From positions 1 through 61,631 of the forward strand of contig NZ_FOVK01000011.1 in assembly GCF_900115135.1 (NCBI RefSeq): a stretch of 61,631 bases of DNA. The letters are read 5' to 3'. This document shows, piece by piece, positions 51,546 to 60,234 of this stretch (position 1 is the stretch's first letter; every line of letters starts with the position of its first letter). Both the position numbers and the translations under genes were made by a program. The DNA comes from Proteiniclasticum ruminis. GTDB taxonomy: Bacteria; Bacillota; Clostridia; Clostridiales; Clostridiaceae. The notes below the pieces were generated by a model that was given only the letters and a program-made list of their open reading frames with translations, searched no databases and was not told the origin of the DNA.

Positions 51546-51580
51546 AAAGGCATCAGAGCGAAAAAGCTCTGATGCCTTAT
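51546..51580. terminator. Bidirectional terminator
   Basis: AAGGCATCAGAGC and GCTCTGATGCCTT stem around GAAAAA. Confidence 0.85.
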
Positions 51581-51590
51581 TACATTTCAT

Positions 51591-51986
51591 TCATTTACCG
51601 CTTTGCTTTTCATAGTTCCGGTGCATCATCCCCAGAGTTCTCTTCATCCCCAAGCTTTCATAAAACGGGCGAAGGTCCTCATCGCAGGAGAGATCGATCA
51701 TATAGAACTCAGAAAGCGCATGGACTGCTCTTTTCATTAGTTCTTTTCCGATTCCTTGCTTTCTGTATGCGGGAAGCACTTCTAGCAGGGGAATATAACA
51801 GCTGAGCACTCCATCGCTGATGACATTCAGAAATCCAACAATGGCAGTTCCATCCAAGGCTACCAGAGAAAGGTAGCTTTTTTCAAGAAGCTCTCGATGT
51901 TTTTCTTTACTTGGCGGATTCGGCCATCCTTCAAAAAAACCATCCGGTAGGTCATAAATTGTCCTGTACTTTTCATAGTTGATCAT
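51591..51986 (-). CDS. GNAT family N-acetyltransferase
   Basis: 131 residues. Motif A reads LEVLPAYRKQGIGKELMKRAV with the acetyl-CoA loop RKQGIG; the end LRPFYESLGMKRTLGMMHRNY is the usual last strand. Acceptor unknown. ATG 51986 after AAGGAG. It lies 18 bases after trpS on the same strand and may be co-transcribed. Confidence 0.88.
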   Translation of the reverse strand: MINYEKYRTIYDLPDGFFEGWPNPPSKEKHRELLEKSYLSLVALDGTAIVGFLNVISDGVLSCYIPLLEVLPAYRKQGIGKELMKRAVHALSEFYMIDLSCDEDLRPFYESLGMKRTLGMMHRNYEKQSGK

Positions 51987-52004
51987 AGGGGGACTCCTTA
52001 TGGT

Positions 52005-53018
52005 CTATAGTCTCACTGGGGGCAGAAGACCCACTTTCTTCTGCATCTTCCGTAAGGTCTTCATGGCATGGTAGTTCGCTTTCATAGCCCCTTCACCATA
52101 AATCTTCTCCAGCTTCTCTTTCTCGGTCAGGAGTTCATTGGCTTTCTCCTGTACAGGTTTCAGTTCTTCAATGATGGTCTCGGCCACGTACTCTTTAAAC
52201 TCTTTATATCCTTTTCCTTCGAAAAGTTTCACCACTTCATCTGGCTTGATTCCTTTTATCGCAGAGACAATGTTGATCAGATTCTTAACGCCAGGCTGCT
52301 CATCGGTGTAATTGACAACACCCACAGAGTCTGTGACAGCTCGTGCAATCTTCCTTCTGATGACTTCCGGTTTGTCCAAGACAAGAATATAGGAGTTTTC
52401 GTTGTCATCTGATTTAGACATCTTCTTTTCCGGATCCTGAAGATCCATGATCTTCGCAGCACTTTCAGAAATCTTAGCTTCGGGCAATACAAAGGTATCG
52501 CTGTAACTCGAGTTGAATCTCTGGGCGATATCTCTAGCAAGCTCCACATGCTGCTTCTGATCGATGCCTACGGGCACAAAATCCGTATTGTAAATCAGAA
52601 TATCTGCAGCCATGAGTACTGGATAATTAAAAAGTCCAGCAGAGATGGATGTGTTTTCTTTCAGTTTTGCTGTTTTGTCTTTGTACTGGGTCATTCGGGA
52701 CAGTTCTCCCATATTTGCCGTACAGGTCAATAGCCAGGACGCCTCGGAATGCGCAGGCACATGAGACTGCACAAAGAGGGTGCTTTTTTCGTAATCCAGG
52801 CCGGAGGCGATATAGATGGCTAAAATCTCCAGAACTCTTTTACGAAGGAGTTTCGGCTCCTGCTTTACTGTGATGGCATGAAGGTCTGCGATGCAGTAAT
52901 AACACTCATAGTCGTCCTGAAATCTGATCCAGTTCTTTATAGCACCTAGATAATTTCCAAGGGTGATTTCCCCTGAAGGTTTGATTGCACTGAATACAAT
53001 TTTCTTTTTCTCTTCCAT
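52005..53018 (-). CDS. trpS: Tryptophanyl-tRNA synthetase
   Basis: 337 residues, class I synthetase that charges tRNA-Trp. The HIGH-like motif lies in PSGEITLGNYLGAIKNW (14-30), and the KMSKS motif in DPEKKMSKSDD is exact. ATG 53018 after TTGGAGGAC is the start; an in-frame upstream ATG at 53069 lies in the leader. No T-box motif was found, although trpS in Bacillota often has one. Confidence 0.96.
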   Translation of the reverse strand: MEEKKKIVFSAIKPSGEITLGNYLGAIKNWIRFQDDYECYYCIADLHAITVKQEPKLLRKRVLEILAIYIASGLDYEKSTLFVQSHVPAHSEASWLLTCTANMGELSRMTQYKDKTAKLKENTSISAGLFNYPVLMAADILIYNTDFVPVGIDQKQHVELARDIAQRFNSSYSDTFVLPEAKISESAAKIMDLQDPEKKMSKSDDNENSYILVLDKPEVIRRKIARAVTDSVGVVNYTDEQPGVKNLINIVSAIKGIKPDEVVKLFEGKGYKEFKEYVAETIIEELKPVQEKANELLTEKEKLEKIYGEGAMKANYHAMKTLRKMQKKVGLLPPVRL

Positions 53019-53050
53019 ATGTCGTCCTCCAAAACTTCTCAGTTGTATTT

Positions 53051-53090
53051 GCCAAGAGGTGATGCTCATGCTATGAAGAGCGTTCTTGGC
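53051..53090 (-). promoter_or_regulatory. Hairpin in the trpS leader
   Basis: GCCAAGA/TCTTGGC outer stem with an inner GCTC/GAGC pairing. It encloses an in-frame ATG, followed by a single Trp codon within the 3' arm of the stem. It may affect translation; no T-box or classical attenuator is visible. Confidence 0.35.
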
Positions 53091-53102
53091 ATTCTTTTAT
53101 CT

Positions 53103-53108
53103 ATTATA
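53103..53108 (-). promoter_or_regulatory. -10 box of trpS
   Basis: TATAAT on the minus strand, about 85 bp before the trpS start; the -35 region is poor. Confidence 0.45.
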
Positions 53109-53123
53109 TCTTTTTTGCACAAA

Positions 53124-53153
53124 AAAAGGTAGTTACATTGTAACTACCTTTCC
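53124..53153 (-). terminator. Terminator of the zinc-ribbon gene
   Basis: AAAGGTAGTTAC and GTAACTACCTTT perfect stem around a 3-base loop, T-run on the minus strand. Confidence 0.9.
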
Positions 53154-53160
53154 TTGAAGA

Positions 53161-53322
53161 CTATCTTCTGGAGTTCATCTTTTCGTTCTTTCTTGCTCTT
53201 CTGCAGTCAGGACATCTAACTGGTTCGTTTTCGAATCCCTTTTCCTTGTAGAATTCCTGCTCACCAACGGTGAATGTGAATTCGTTTCCGCAGTCTCTGC
53301 AAATGATCTTCTTGTCTTCCAT
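53161..53322 (-). CDS. Small zinc-ribbon protein (53 aa)
   Basis: A 54-codon frame from ATG 53322 (ribosome site AAGGAGGA) to TAG 53161-53163. Two CxxC pairs, IICRDCGNEF and VRCPDCRRAR, should bind one zinc ion; the C-terminus is very basic (RRARKNEKMNSRR). It matches the probable zinc-ribbon family (zf-trcl type) common in Bacillota, of unknown function, possibly nucleic-acid binding. It has a strong promoter and a leader of about 100 nt. Confidence 0.85.
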   Translation of the reverse strand: MEDKKIICRDCGNEFTFTVGEQEFYKEKGFENEPVRCPDCRRARKNEKMNSRR

Positions 53323-53427
53323 GTTTTTTTCCTCCTTAGCAACAGTATTTCTTGGAACTTCTGAGGCTAAGGCCTGGAATACTAAGAAAAGTACTGTGTC
53401 TAAATAATATTACCTTACGGCAACTTT

Positions 53428-53456
53428 ATTATATCAGATAATTCCCACAATGTGAA
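53428..53456 (-). promoter_or_regulatory. Promoter of the zinc-ribbon gene
   Basis: On the minus strand TTCACA, 17-bp spacer, TATAAT with an extended -10 TG. The resulting leader is about 98 nt. Confidence 0.7.
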
Positions 53457-53592
53457 CGGGATAAAGTGAAAAATATGCCGAATACTAAAATATCGTTGCC
53501 ATATTATAGGCAGTATTCGATTTCGTATCATAATATCGATGGCTTAAGGGGGAAATAAGCGCAAAACCATCAATAGTTTAGGAGTTTTCTGT

Positions 53593-53621
53593 TTGACTAA
53601 ATTTTCGGATAATTATATAAT
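53593..53621 (+). promoter_or_regulatory. Promoter of the small P-loop gene
   Basis: TTGACT (53593), 17-bp spacer, TATAAT (53616-53621): nearly perfect sigma-A promoter. Confidence 0.75.
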
Positions 53622-53676
53622 GGAGTCATAGTTAAAGGTTTTCAAGTAAACCTAATATTCAAAGGGAGTGATTGAC

Positions 53677-54093
53677 ATGATACAGGTAATTTATGGCAAG
53701 AGAGGATCCGGAAAAAGCAAAAAGATGGTGTCTCTTGCCAATGAACAAGCCAAAACAGCCAAAGGCAATGTTGTTTTTGTAGATGACGATTCCCGTGCCA
53801 TCCATGAACTGGACAGGGACATTCGTTTCATCAATGCCGAAGAATATGCACTCACAGATTACAGGTCAATCTATGGATTCCTCTGCGGAATCATCGCCAC
53901 CAATTATGATGTTACCACGATTTTCGTGGATGGACTGCTGAATGGTATGGACAAGAAAAGTGAAAGCTCCGATAAGATCTTTGAAAAACTCCAGGAATTC
54001 TCCGAAGCCCATGAAATTGATCTTTATATTGCAATGCATGATGAAGGGGATCTGGCGGTTTCTGAACTTGAAAAATATAAGGTGTTAAGTTAG
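53677..54093 (+). CDS. Small P-loop ATPase-like protein
   Basis: 138 residues. It opens with a Walker A motif GKRGSGKSKK right after the first strand (IQVIYGKRGSGKSKKMV), and TTIFVDGLLNG is a plausible Walker B. No further domain is present. Similar short proteins are found in Clostridia and are often labelled PilT-like without evidence. ATG 53677 follows AAAGGGAG; an upstream GTG at 53668 overlaps that site. Single gene with a near-consensus promoter and its own terminator. Confidence 0.75.
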   Translation: MIQVIYGKRGSGKSKKMVSLANEQAKTAKGNVVFVDDDSRAIHELDRDIRFINAEEYALTDYRSIYGFLCGIIATNYDVTTIFVDGLLNGMDKKSESSDKIFEKLQEFSEAHEIDLYIAMHDEGDLAVSELEKYKVLS

Positions 54094-54102
54094 CCTTTTT
54101 TG

Positions 54103-54130
54103 AAAGCTCCAATTTGTGTTGGAGCTTTTT
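54103..54130 (+). terminator. Terminator of the P-loop gene
   Basis: AAAGCTCCAA and TTGGAGCTTT stem, then T-run. Confidence 0.9.
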
Positions 54131-54342
54131 GTGCATTCTTCATAGCTGTGTTGTCAGGGGGGAGTCTTTTGGACTTCCTCCTTGTTTTTTCCAGCTGTGC
54201 AGCAGGGCCAAGGAGTGAATCCTTTGCTTGAAGCGGAAACAGTAAAGATGTTTTTGTGTAGTAGAATAAGCTGTGAGATACACTTGTACATACAAAGAAG
54301 ATTGTGAGAAACTCAATTAAGATATGAATTAAGGAGGGTAAA

Positions 54343-54957
54343 ATGAAAATATTTATATTAGGTGCCACAGGACAAACTGGATCCATACTCACCAAGATGG
54401 CATTAGAAAGAAATCATAAGGTTACCGCATACGTAAGGTCTCCTGAGAAGGTGCTCTTGAAAAATGAGAATCTGACCATTGTAAAAGGAGATGTTTTTTC
54501 GCTGGCAGAGATGTCGGAAGCTATGGCGAGTCATGATGTGGTGGTCTCCTGTTTGGGTGGAAATAATAATGATAAGGAGACAGTCATTGCTAAAATGACT
54601 GAAAATATCATTCAAAGTATGAAAGCAAACCATATCAATCGAATTGTCACCATATCCACAGCGGGCATACATGATGAGTTCTCGTTTGTCATGAATCTCA
54701 TTGTAAAGTCCTTCCTCAAACATGCAATCCATGACCATAGATTAGCAGCAGAGGCGATTATATCCAGTGGATTAGAATATACCATCGCAAGACCGCTGGC
54801 GCTGACAAAAGGACCATTGACTGAGGTGTACAGGAAGACGCCCAAAGGAGTTCCCCGTGGAGGAAAGGAGATCTCAAGACAGGATCTCGCCCATTTTCTA
54901 TTAAGTGTCATCGAAAAGGACGAGTTCAAGAATGAAACAGTAGGCTTAGCATACTAG
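54343..54957 (+). CDS. NAD(P)-binding oxidoreductase (atypical SDR, SDR_a5-like)
   Basis: 204 residues. Rossmann fold with GATGQTG (7-13), the acidic/Arg cofactor-selecting region VTAYVRSPEK (favouring NADP), VVSCLGGNN, and the IARPLALTKGP segment. Related to flavin reductase/BLVRB-like and NmrA-type proteins. Substrate unknown. ATG 54343 after AAGGAGGG. Confidence 0.85.
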   Translation: MKIFILGATGQTGSILTKMALERNHKVTAYVRSPEKVLLKNENLTIVKGDVFSLAEMSEAMASHDVVVSCLGGNNNDKETVIAKMTENIIQSMKANHINRIVTISTAGIHDEFSFVMNLIVKSFLKHAIHDHRLAAEAIISSGLEYTIARPLALTKGPLTEVYRKTPKGVPRGGKEISRQDLAHFLLSVIEKDEFKNETVGLAY

Positions 54958-55240
54958 GAAAGTAAGTTCGTTAATCCCATGGTACAGTTCAGCCTGACGG
55001 GAAATACAGCATGAATGCCTAAGCTTCGTAGAGAATATCTGAGTTTGCGCATATCTATGGCCTAGAGCATACAGCGACAGTTGCATTGTAGGATTCAGAG
55101 CACTTGAGTAGACGAGAAAGGATACATATCTTCTCGTAGCAGTGATTATTGGATTTTTCGGTAAATATTTAAGGTGTTCATTGGTGCGAGGATATCGAAA
55201 CAGTGCTCATTTTCTCATGAGTCCACTAATTATGGGAACC
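54958..55240. other. Intergenic region upstream of tyrS
   Basis: No gene or T-box was found. It contains an 11-bp stem with a 2-base bulge, ACGAGAA-ag-GATA / TATCTTCTCGT (55112-55137), that could end the upstream transcript although no strong T-run follows. Confidence 0.45.
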
Positions 55241-55282
55241 TTGAAAATTGAGCAAATAGGCACTATACTAAAGTGTAGTATA
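55241..55282 (+). promoter_or_regulatory. tyrS promoter overlapped by a palindromic operator
   Basis: TTGAAA (55241-55246), 17-bp spacer, TATACT (55264-55269). The -10 box forms the left arm of the perfect inverted repeat TATACTA-AAGTG-TAGTATA (55264-55282), so a repressor bound there would block the promoter directly. Confidence 0.65.
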
Positions 55283-55302
55283 AATCGTCAGGAGTTGTAA
55301 AA

Positions 55303-56523
55303 ATGAGTGTATTTGATGAATTGCAAAGAAGAGGATATATCAAGCAGCTGACCCATGAGGATGAAATCAAGAAGGCCCTCACGGAAGAAAAAGTCACCTT
55401 CTATATTGGCTTTGACCCTACAGCAGACAGTCTTCATGTAGGACACTTCATTGCGATGATGTTTATGGCCCATATGCAAAGAGCAGGGCATAAACCCATT
55501 GCTCTAGTAGGTGGTGGAACTGCCATGATTGGGGATCCATCCGGTAAAACAGATATGAGATCCATGCTGTCCAGAGAAGATATTGAAAAGAATATTGTGG
55601 GCATCAAGAGGCAGATGGAGAAATTCATTGATTTCAGTGAGGACAAAGCTCTGCTTCTAAACAACGCAGACTGGCTCATGAATCTTAATTATGTGGAGTT
55701 CTTAAGAGACATCGGCGTTCATTTCTCCGTAAACAATATGCTTCGTGCTGAAAGCATCAAGCAGAGACTGGAAAAGGGACTGTCTTTCCTGGAGTTCAAC
55801 TATATGCTGATGCAAGGGTATGATTTCCTGTATCTTAATCAGAACCATGGCTGCACCATGCAGCTGGGGGGAGACGACCAGTGGTCCAACATGCTGGCAG
55901 GCATTGATCTTGTGAGAAGAAAAGAAAGAAAGACAGCCTTTGCCATGACTTGTACTCTTCTGACAAACTCTGAAGGACAGAAGATGGGTAAAACCGTCAA
56001 TGGTGCATTGTGGCTGAATCCGGAGAAAACACCAGTCTATGATTTCTATCAGTACTGGAGAAACGTGGATGACCGGGATGTGGTGAAGTGCCTGAAGCTT
56101 CTCACATTTGTAGACATCAATGAGATAGAGCGCATCGAGGCTTTGGAAGGACAGGACATCAACGAAGCCAAGAAGCTTCTTGCCTATGAAGTAACCAAGC
56201 TCGTTCATGGGGAAGAGGAAGCAGACAAGGCAAAGAGCGCTGCAGAAGCACTTTTTGGCGGTGGAACAGATCTTTCCAATGTACCCACCATTGAAATCAC
56301 CAGAACCGATCTAGAGAAAACCCTTCTGGAAATTCTCCTTGCAGGTGGAGTATTCCCATCAAAAGCAGAAGGAAGACGGAATATGGAACAGGGTGGCGTG
56401 TCCATCGATGAAGAGAAGATCACAGATCTTCAGCATAAACTGAAGGAAGAGGATTTCAAGGAAGATTATGTCCTGGTCAAGAAGGGCAAAAAGAAAATCT
56501 ACAGAGTCCTTTTGGTGGGCTAA
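55303..56523 (+). CDS. tyrS: Tyrosyl-tRNA synthetase
   Basis: 406 residues, class I synthetase for tRNA-Tyr. The HIGH motif reads HVGH (45-48) in [12 protein letters not shown], the KMSKS loop reads KMGKT (227-231), as in the TyrZ-like branch, and the S4 RNA-binding domain is at the C-terminus ([26 protein letters not shown]). ATG 55303 after AGGAGTTG. Its stop codon overlaps the start of the next gene (TAATG). Confidence 0.96.
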   Translation: MSVFDELQRRGYIKQLTHEDEIKKALTEEKVTFYIGFDPTADSLHVGHFIAMMFMAHMQRAGHKPIALVGGGTAMIGDPSGKTDMRSMLSREDIEKNIVGIKRQMEKFIDFSEDKALLLNNADWLMNLNYVEFLRDIGVHFSVNNMLRAESIKQRLEKGLSFLEFNYMLMQGYDFLYLNQNHGCTMQLGGDDQWSNMLAGIDLVRRKERKTAFAMTCTLLTNSEGQKMGKTVNGALWLNPEKTPVYDFYQYWRNVDDRDVVKCLKLLTFVDINEIERIEALEGQDINEAKKLLAYEVTKLVHGEEEADKAKSAAEALFGGGTDLSNVPTIEITRTDLEKTLLEILLAGGVFPSKAEGRRNMEQGGVSIDEEKITDLQHKLKEEDFKEDYVLVKKGKKKIYRVLLVG

Positions 56524-57212
56524 TGGCCCTATATGCCATTTCCGACCTGCACCTTTCCTTAAGTGGGGACAAACCTATGGATGTCTTTTCAGAGGAATGG
56601 AAAAACCATGATGTGAGAATCCGGGAAAACTGGCTGAAGAAAGTCAAAGAAGAGGATACAGTCCTTCTTGCGGGAGATCTCTCCTGGTCCATGAAACTTC
56701 AGGGTGGTAAAGAAGAACTGGATTTTGTGGCAGGTCTTCCTGGCAGAAAGATCATCATCAAGGGAAATCATGACTACTGGTGGGGCAGCATCACGAAGCT
56801 CAACAGTATGTATGACAACATGGATTTCATTCAAAACAACTTCTTCTCCTATGAAGACTATGCCATCTGTGGTACTCGAGGATGGGTGATTCCAGGGAGC
56901 AGTCTTTTCAAAGAAGAAGATGAGAAGATCTTTAGAAGAGAGATCCTGCGCCTGAAAATGTCTCTGGACGCCGCAAAGAAAAGGGGCTTCCAGAAGTTCA
57001 TCGTTATGATCCATTATCCGCCAGTGAATGAAACTTTTAAAGATTCGGAGTTCACCGATATTTTTGAGGAATATGGTGTAGAAAAAGTCATCTATGGACA
57101 TCTTCATGGAAAGTCTCTTCAGAGGGTCATGACAGGAGAAAGAAATGGTGTAGAATACATCCTTACGTCCTGCGATTACATCGGCTTTGATCCGGTGCTT
57201 ATTAAACCGTAA
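56523..57212 (+). CDS. Metallophosphoesterase
   Basis: 229 residues with calcineurin-like phosphoesterase motifs in order: [30 protein letters not shown] and YGHLHG, giving a two-metal site. The WWGS after GNHDY is typical of a Bacillota subfamily of unknown substrate. It starts at an ATG that overlaps the tyrS stop by one base, so both are translated together. Confidence 0.9.
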   Translation: MALYAISDLHLSLSGDKPMDVFSEEWKNHDVRIRENWLKKVKEEDTVLLAGDLSWSMKLQGGKEELDFVAGLPGRKIIIKGNHDYWWGSITKLNSMYDNMDFIQNNFFSYEDYAICGTRGWVIPGSSLFKEEDEKIFRREILRLKMSLDAAKKRGFQKFIVMIHYPPVNETFKDSEFTDIFEEYGVEKVIYGHLHGKSLQRVMTGERNGVEYILTSCDYIGFDPVLIKP

Positions 57213-57270
57213 CACAAGAACATGGTGCGATGACAATTTGAAACGTACCAATAAATATATGGAGGTTGAC

Positions 57271-59268
57271 ATGTACAACAATAATGATGCCTTAACCATC
57301 AATGCCATCCGTGCGCTGTCTATTGACGCCATCGAGAAAGCAAACTCGGGACATCCGGGACTTCCTCTGGGAGCTGCACCCTTTGCCTATGTGCTCTGGG
57401 CAAAGAATATGATGCACAATCCTAAAAACCCTACCTGGTTCAACAGAGACCGTTTTGTGCTCTCTGCAGGACACGGGTCTGCTCTCCTGTATTCCATGCT
57501 TCACATGGCTGGATATGGCCTTCCCATGGACGAACTGAAGAATTTCAGACAATGGGGATCCAAGACACCAGGACATCCTGAGTATGGTCACACTGTAGGC
57601 GTAGAAGCCACCACAGGACCACTGGGTCAAGGAATTGGTATGGCTGTAGGTATGGCCATGGCAGAAAGCCATCTGGCAGCAAAGTACAACAGAGACGGCT
57701 ATGATGTCGTAAATCACTACACCTACGCTCTTTGTGGAGATGGAGATCTGATGGAAGGAGTTTCCCATGAAGCTTCTTCTCTGGCAGCTCATCTGAAGCT
57801 CGGCAGACTGATTCTTCTTTATGATTCCAATGACATCTCTTTGGATGGAGATCTTCATAAGTCATTCTCTGAAAGTGTCAAAGAAAGATATGAAGCCTAC
57901 GGATGGCATTATCTGAGAGTAGACGATGCCAACAATCTGGAGGCTGTGGATGAAGCCATCAAGGAAGCAAAGAAAGTAGTAGACAAGCCTACCATCATTG
58001 AAATCAAATCCATCATTGGTATGGGAGCCCCAAATCAGGGAACTTCCAAGGTTCATGGTGCACCCCTTGGAAAAGAAGGCGTCAAGATCACCAAGGAGTT
58101 CTTCCAGTACAATCATGAGGACTTCACTGTACCACAGGAAGCCTATGACACTTTCCAGGGACACATCGAAGAGTATGGCGTAGCTGGAAACAAGGTTTGG
58201 GATGAGCTGTTTGAAGGGTATAAGAATGCTTATCCAGAACTTGCAAAAGAACTGGAGGATGCCATTTCTGGAAAGCTTCCAGAGGATTTCACAAAGGACC
58301 TTCCATCCTATGCCGCTGGCAAGGGGGTAGCCACAAGAAACGCTTCTGGTGAAGCCATCAACTACTTTGCAAAGAAGCTGCCAAGCCTCTTTGGTGGATC
58401 TGCGGACCTTGCTGGATCCAACAAGACCACCATCAGTGGAGCTGGAGATTTCTCCGCTGAAAACAGAAGCGGAAGAAATATCTGGTTTGGTGTCAGAGAG
58501 TTTGCCATGGGAACCATGATGAACGGTATGCATCTTCATGGAGGACTTCGCGTCTTCGGTGGAACCTTCTTTGTATTCTCAGACTATGTAAGACCTGCAG
58601 TAAGACTTTCTGCGCTGATGGGACTGCCAGTGGTCTATGTGTTCACCCACGACAGTGTTGCTGTTGGAGAAGACGGACCTACCCATGAGCCTATTGAGCA
58701 TCTGCCATCCTTCAGAGCCATGCCGAACCTTACAGTGCTTAGACCTGCAGATGGAAATGAAACCTATGCAGCCTGGAAAGTAGCGCTGGAGTCCGAAAGT
58801 ACGCCAACCATCCTGGCTCTGTCCAGACAGAACCTCACCACCATGCCACTTCCCATGGAAGAAGTGGTGGAAGGCGTGAAGAGAGGTGCGTATATTGCAT
58901 CTCCATCCGAGAAGGAAGTCAGCGATGTGCTCCTTATCGCCACTGGATCTGAAGTGCCACTGGCTTACGAAGCCCAGCAGGAGCTGAAGAAAGAAGGCAT
59001 TGATGCGGCTGTAGTTTCCATGCCATCTTGGGATCTCTTTGAGAAGCAAGACAAGGCCTACAAGGAAAAAGTCCTGAATCCTTCTGTGAAGAAGAGACTG
59101 GCCATGGAACTGTCCAATCCACTAGGATGGGAAAGATATGTGGGAGACGAAGGAAAGATACTTGGTATTGACACCTTTGGTGCTTCCGCACCTGGAGAAC
59201 TGGTCATGGAGAAGTTTGGATTCAATGTGCCAAACGTGGTTTCCATGGTAAAGGACCTCCTGAAATAA
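57271..59268 (+). CDS. tkt: Transketolase
   Basis: 665 residues. Thiamine diphosphate enzyme of the non-oxidative pentose phosphate pathway. It shows [12 protein letters not shown] near the N-terminus, the [13 protein letters not shown] cofactor-binding motif, the middle domain with [28 protein letters not shown], and the C-terminal domain ending [13 protein letters not shown]. Complete in length. The ATG at 57271 with TATGGAGG upstream is the start, not the longer open frame. 58 bases after the phosphoesterase. Confidence 0.96.
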   Translation: MYNNNDALTINAIRALSIDAIEKANSGHPGLPLGAAPFAYVLWAKNMMHNPKNPTWFNRDRFVLSAGHGSALLYSMLHMAGYGLPMDELKNFRQWGSKTPGHPEYGHTVGVEATTGPLGQGIGMAVGMAMAESHLAAKYNRDGYDVVNHYTYALCGDGDLMEGVSHEASSLAAHLKLGRLILLYDSNDISLDGDLHKSFSESVKERYEAYGWHYLRVDDANNLEAVDEAIKEAKKVVDKPTIIEIKSIIGMGAPNQGTSKVHGAPLGKEGVKITKEFFQYNHEDFTVPQEAYDTFQGHIEEYGVAGNKVWDELFEGYKNAYPELAKELEDAISGKLPEDFTKDLPSYAAGKGVATRNASGEAINYFAKKLPSLFGGSADLAGSNKTTISGAGDFSAENRSGRNIWFGVREFAMGTMMNGMHLHGGLRVFGGTFFVFSDYVRPAVRLSALMGLPVVYVFTHDSVAVGEDGPTHEPIEHLPSFRAMPNLTVLRPADGNETYAAWKVALESESTPTILALSRQNLTTMPLPMEEVVEGVKRGAYIASPSEKEVSDVLLIATGSEVPLAYEAQQELKKEGIDAAVVSMPSWDLFEKQDKAYKEKVLNPSVKKRLAMELSNPLGWERYVGDEGKILGIDTFGASAPGELVMEKFGFNVPNVVSMVKDLLK

Positions 59269-59280
59269 GAAAAACAACTG

Positions 59281-59316
59281 CTGCCTGGAAGATTATTTTC
59301 CAGGCAGTATTTTTGT
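59281..59316 (+). terminator. Terminator of the tyrS-tkt region
   Basis: CTGCCTGGAA and TTCCAGGCAG perfect 10-bp stem, then TATTTTTG. Confidence 0.85.
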
Positions 59317-59373
59317 GTATTTTGTAAGGTTTGAGAAGTATAATGAAGGAAAATGTCATAGGAGGAGTTTATT

Positions 59374-60147
59374 ATGGAAGGATATGCACTGATCACAGGA
59401 GCCACATCGGGGATTGGGCTGGAGCTTGCGCTGAATTTTGCAAGAGACGGCATCCATCTGGTGCTGGTGGCAAGGACCAAGGAAAAGTTGGAGGAAATCA
59501 AGACACGCATCGAAGGGGAGTATGGCGTGAAAGTTTTGATACTGCCGAAAGATCTCACCCATGAAGAAGCTCCGCTGGAAATATATGAAGAGCTGGAGAA
59601 AGAGGGAGTCCAGGTGGATTATCTGGTGAACAATGCTGGCTTTGGCACCTTTGGACGGCTGAAAGATACAGATCTTGAGACGGAGAAGGATCTGGTGAAA
59701 CTCAATGTGCTTTCTCTTCTGGAAATGAACAAGCGCTTTGTGCCTGCCATGGCAGAAAGAGGATTTGGCTATGTGATGAATGTGGCATCTCTTGCAGCTT
59801 TCATGCCAGGCCCCGTCATGGCCAATTACTATGCATCCAAGGCCTATGTTCTCAGTCTTTCCGAAGCCATGCATGAAGAGCTGAAGCCCTACGGCGTAAA
59901 AGTCAGTGCGCTGTGCCCAGGACCTGTAAAGACAGGCTTTCAGGAAAGAGCTCAGATGAAGAAGACCAATGCGGCCATGGCGTTTCTCATGGAAGCCAAA
60001 AAGGTGGCGGATGTGGGGTATCTTGGCATGTGGAGAGGAAAAGCAGTGGTGGTGCCTGGCACCTTTGAAAAAGCAGTCCCTGTTCTCGTAAAGCTTTTGC
60101 CAAGGTCTCTCATCCGTAAAGCGTCCTTTCTTTCACAAAAAGAGTAA
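59374..60147 (+). CDS. Short-chain dehydrogenase/reductase
   Basis: 257 residues. Classical SDR: cofactor loop GATSGIG (9-15), VLVARTKEKLEE (an arginine that favours NADPH), NNAGFGTFG, and the catalytic YxxxK in NYYASKAY, preceded by MNVASLAAF. It resembles the DltE/YqjQ-like group. Substrate unknown. ATG 59374 after AGGAGGAG. Confidence 0.9.
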   Translation: MEGYALITGATSGIGLELALNFARDGIHLVLVARTKEKLEEIKTRIEGEYGVKVLILPKDLTHEEAPLEIYEELEKEGVQVDYLVNNAGFGTFGRLKDTDLETEKDLVKLNVLSLLEMNKRFVPAMAERGFGYVMNVASLAAFMPGPVMANYYASKAYVLSLSEAMHEELKPYGVKVSALCPGPVKTGFQERAQMKKTNAAMAFLMEAKKVADVGYLGMWRGKAVVVPGTFEKAVPVLVKLLPRSLIRKASFLSQKE

Positions 60148-60163
60148 TTCTTTGCCGTTAATT

Positions 60164-60172
60164 TGCTATAAT
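60164..60172 (+). promoter_or_regulatory. Extended -10 promoter of the alarmone synthetase gene
   Basis: TGCTATAAT, about 63 bp before the start codon; the -35 region is poor. Confidence 0.5.
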
Positions 60173-60234
60173 GGAAAGAGATACTGAAAAAACCCAGGAT
60201 TCTGGATTTTGGAGATATGTGAGAGGTGTGTTTC

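Larger units (their letters stand above)
53323..53676. other. Divergent regulatory region with two strong promoters
   Basis: About 350 bases without a gene. It holds the zinc-ribbon promoter, the P-loop gene promoter, and between them a dyad CGAATAC ... GTATTCG (about 53478-53522) enclosing TGCC/GGCA. No known riboswitch class was recognised. Confidence 0.5.

Noticed and set aside
53323-53676. Cyclic-di-GMP or other known riboswitch before the P-loop gene
   Set aside because: A few short matches (AAACCATC, GCGCAAA) drew attention, but the core motifs and stem order of known classes are missing, and the promoter lies after this region.
54958-55302. T-box riboswitch before tyrS
   Set aside because: The conserved T-box sequence and specifier stem were not found, and a promoter with a very short leader lies directly before the gene.
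57862-58539. 225-codon minus-strand open frame inside tkt
   Set aside because: Shadow of transketolase; no start signal and no protein-like composition.
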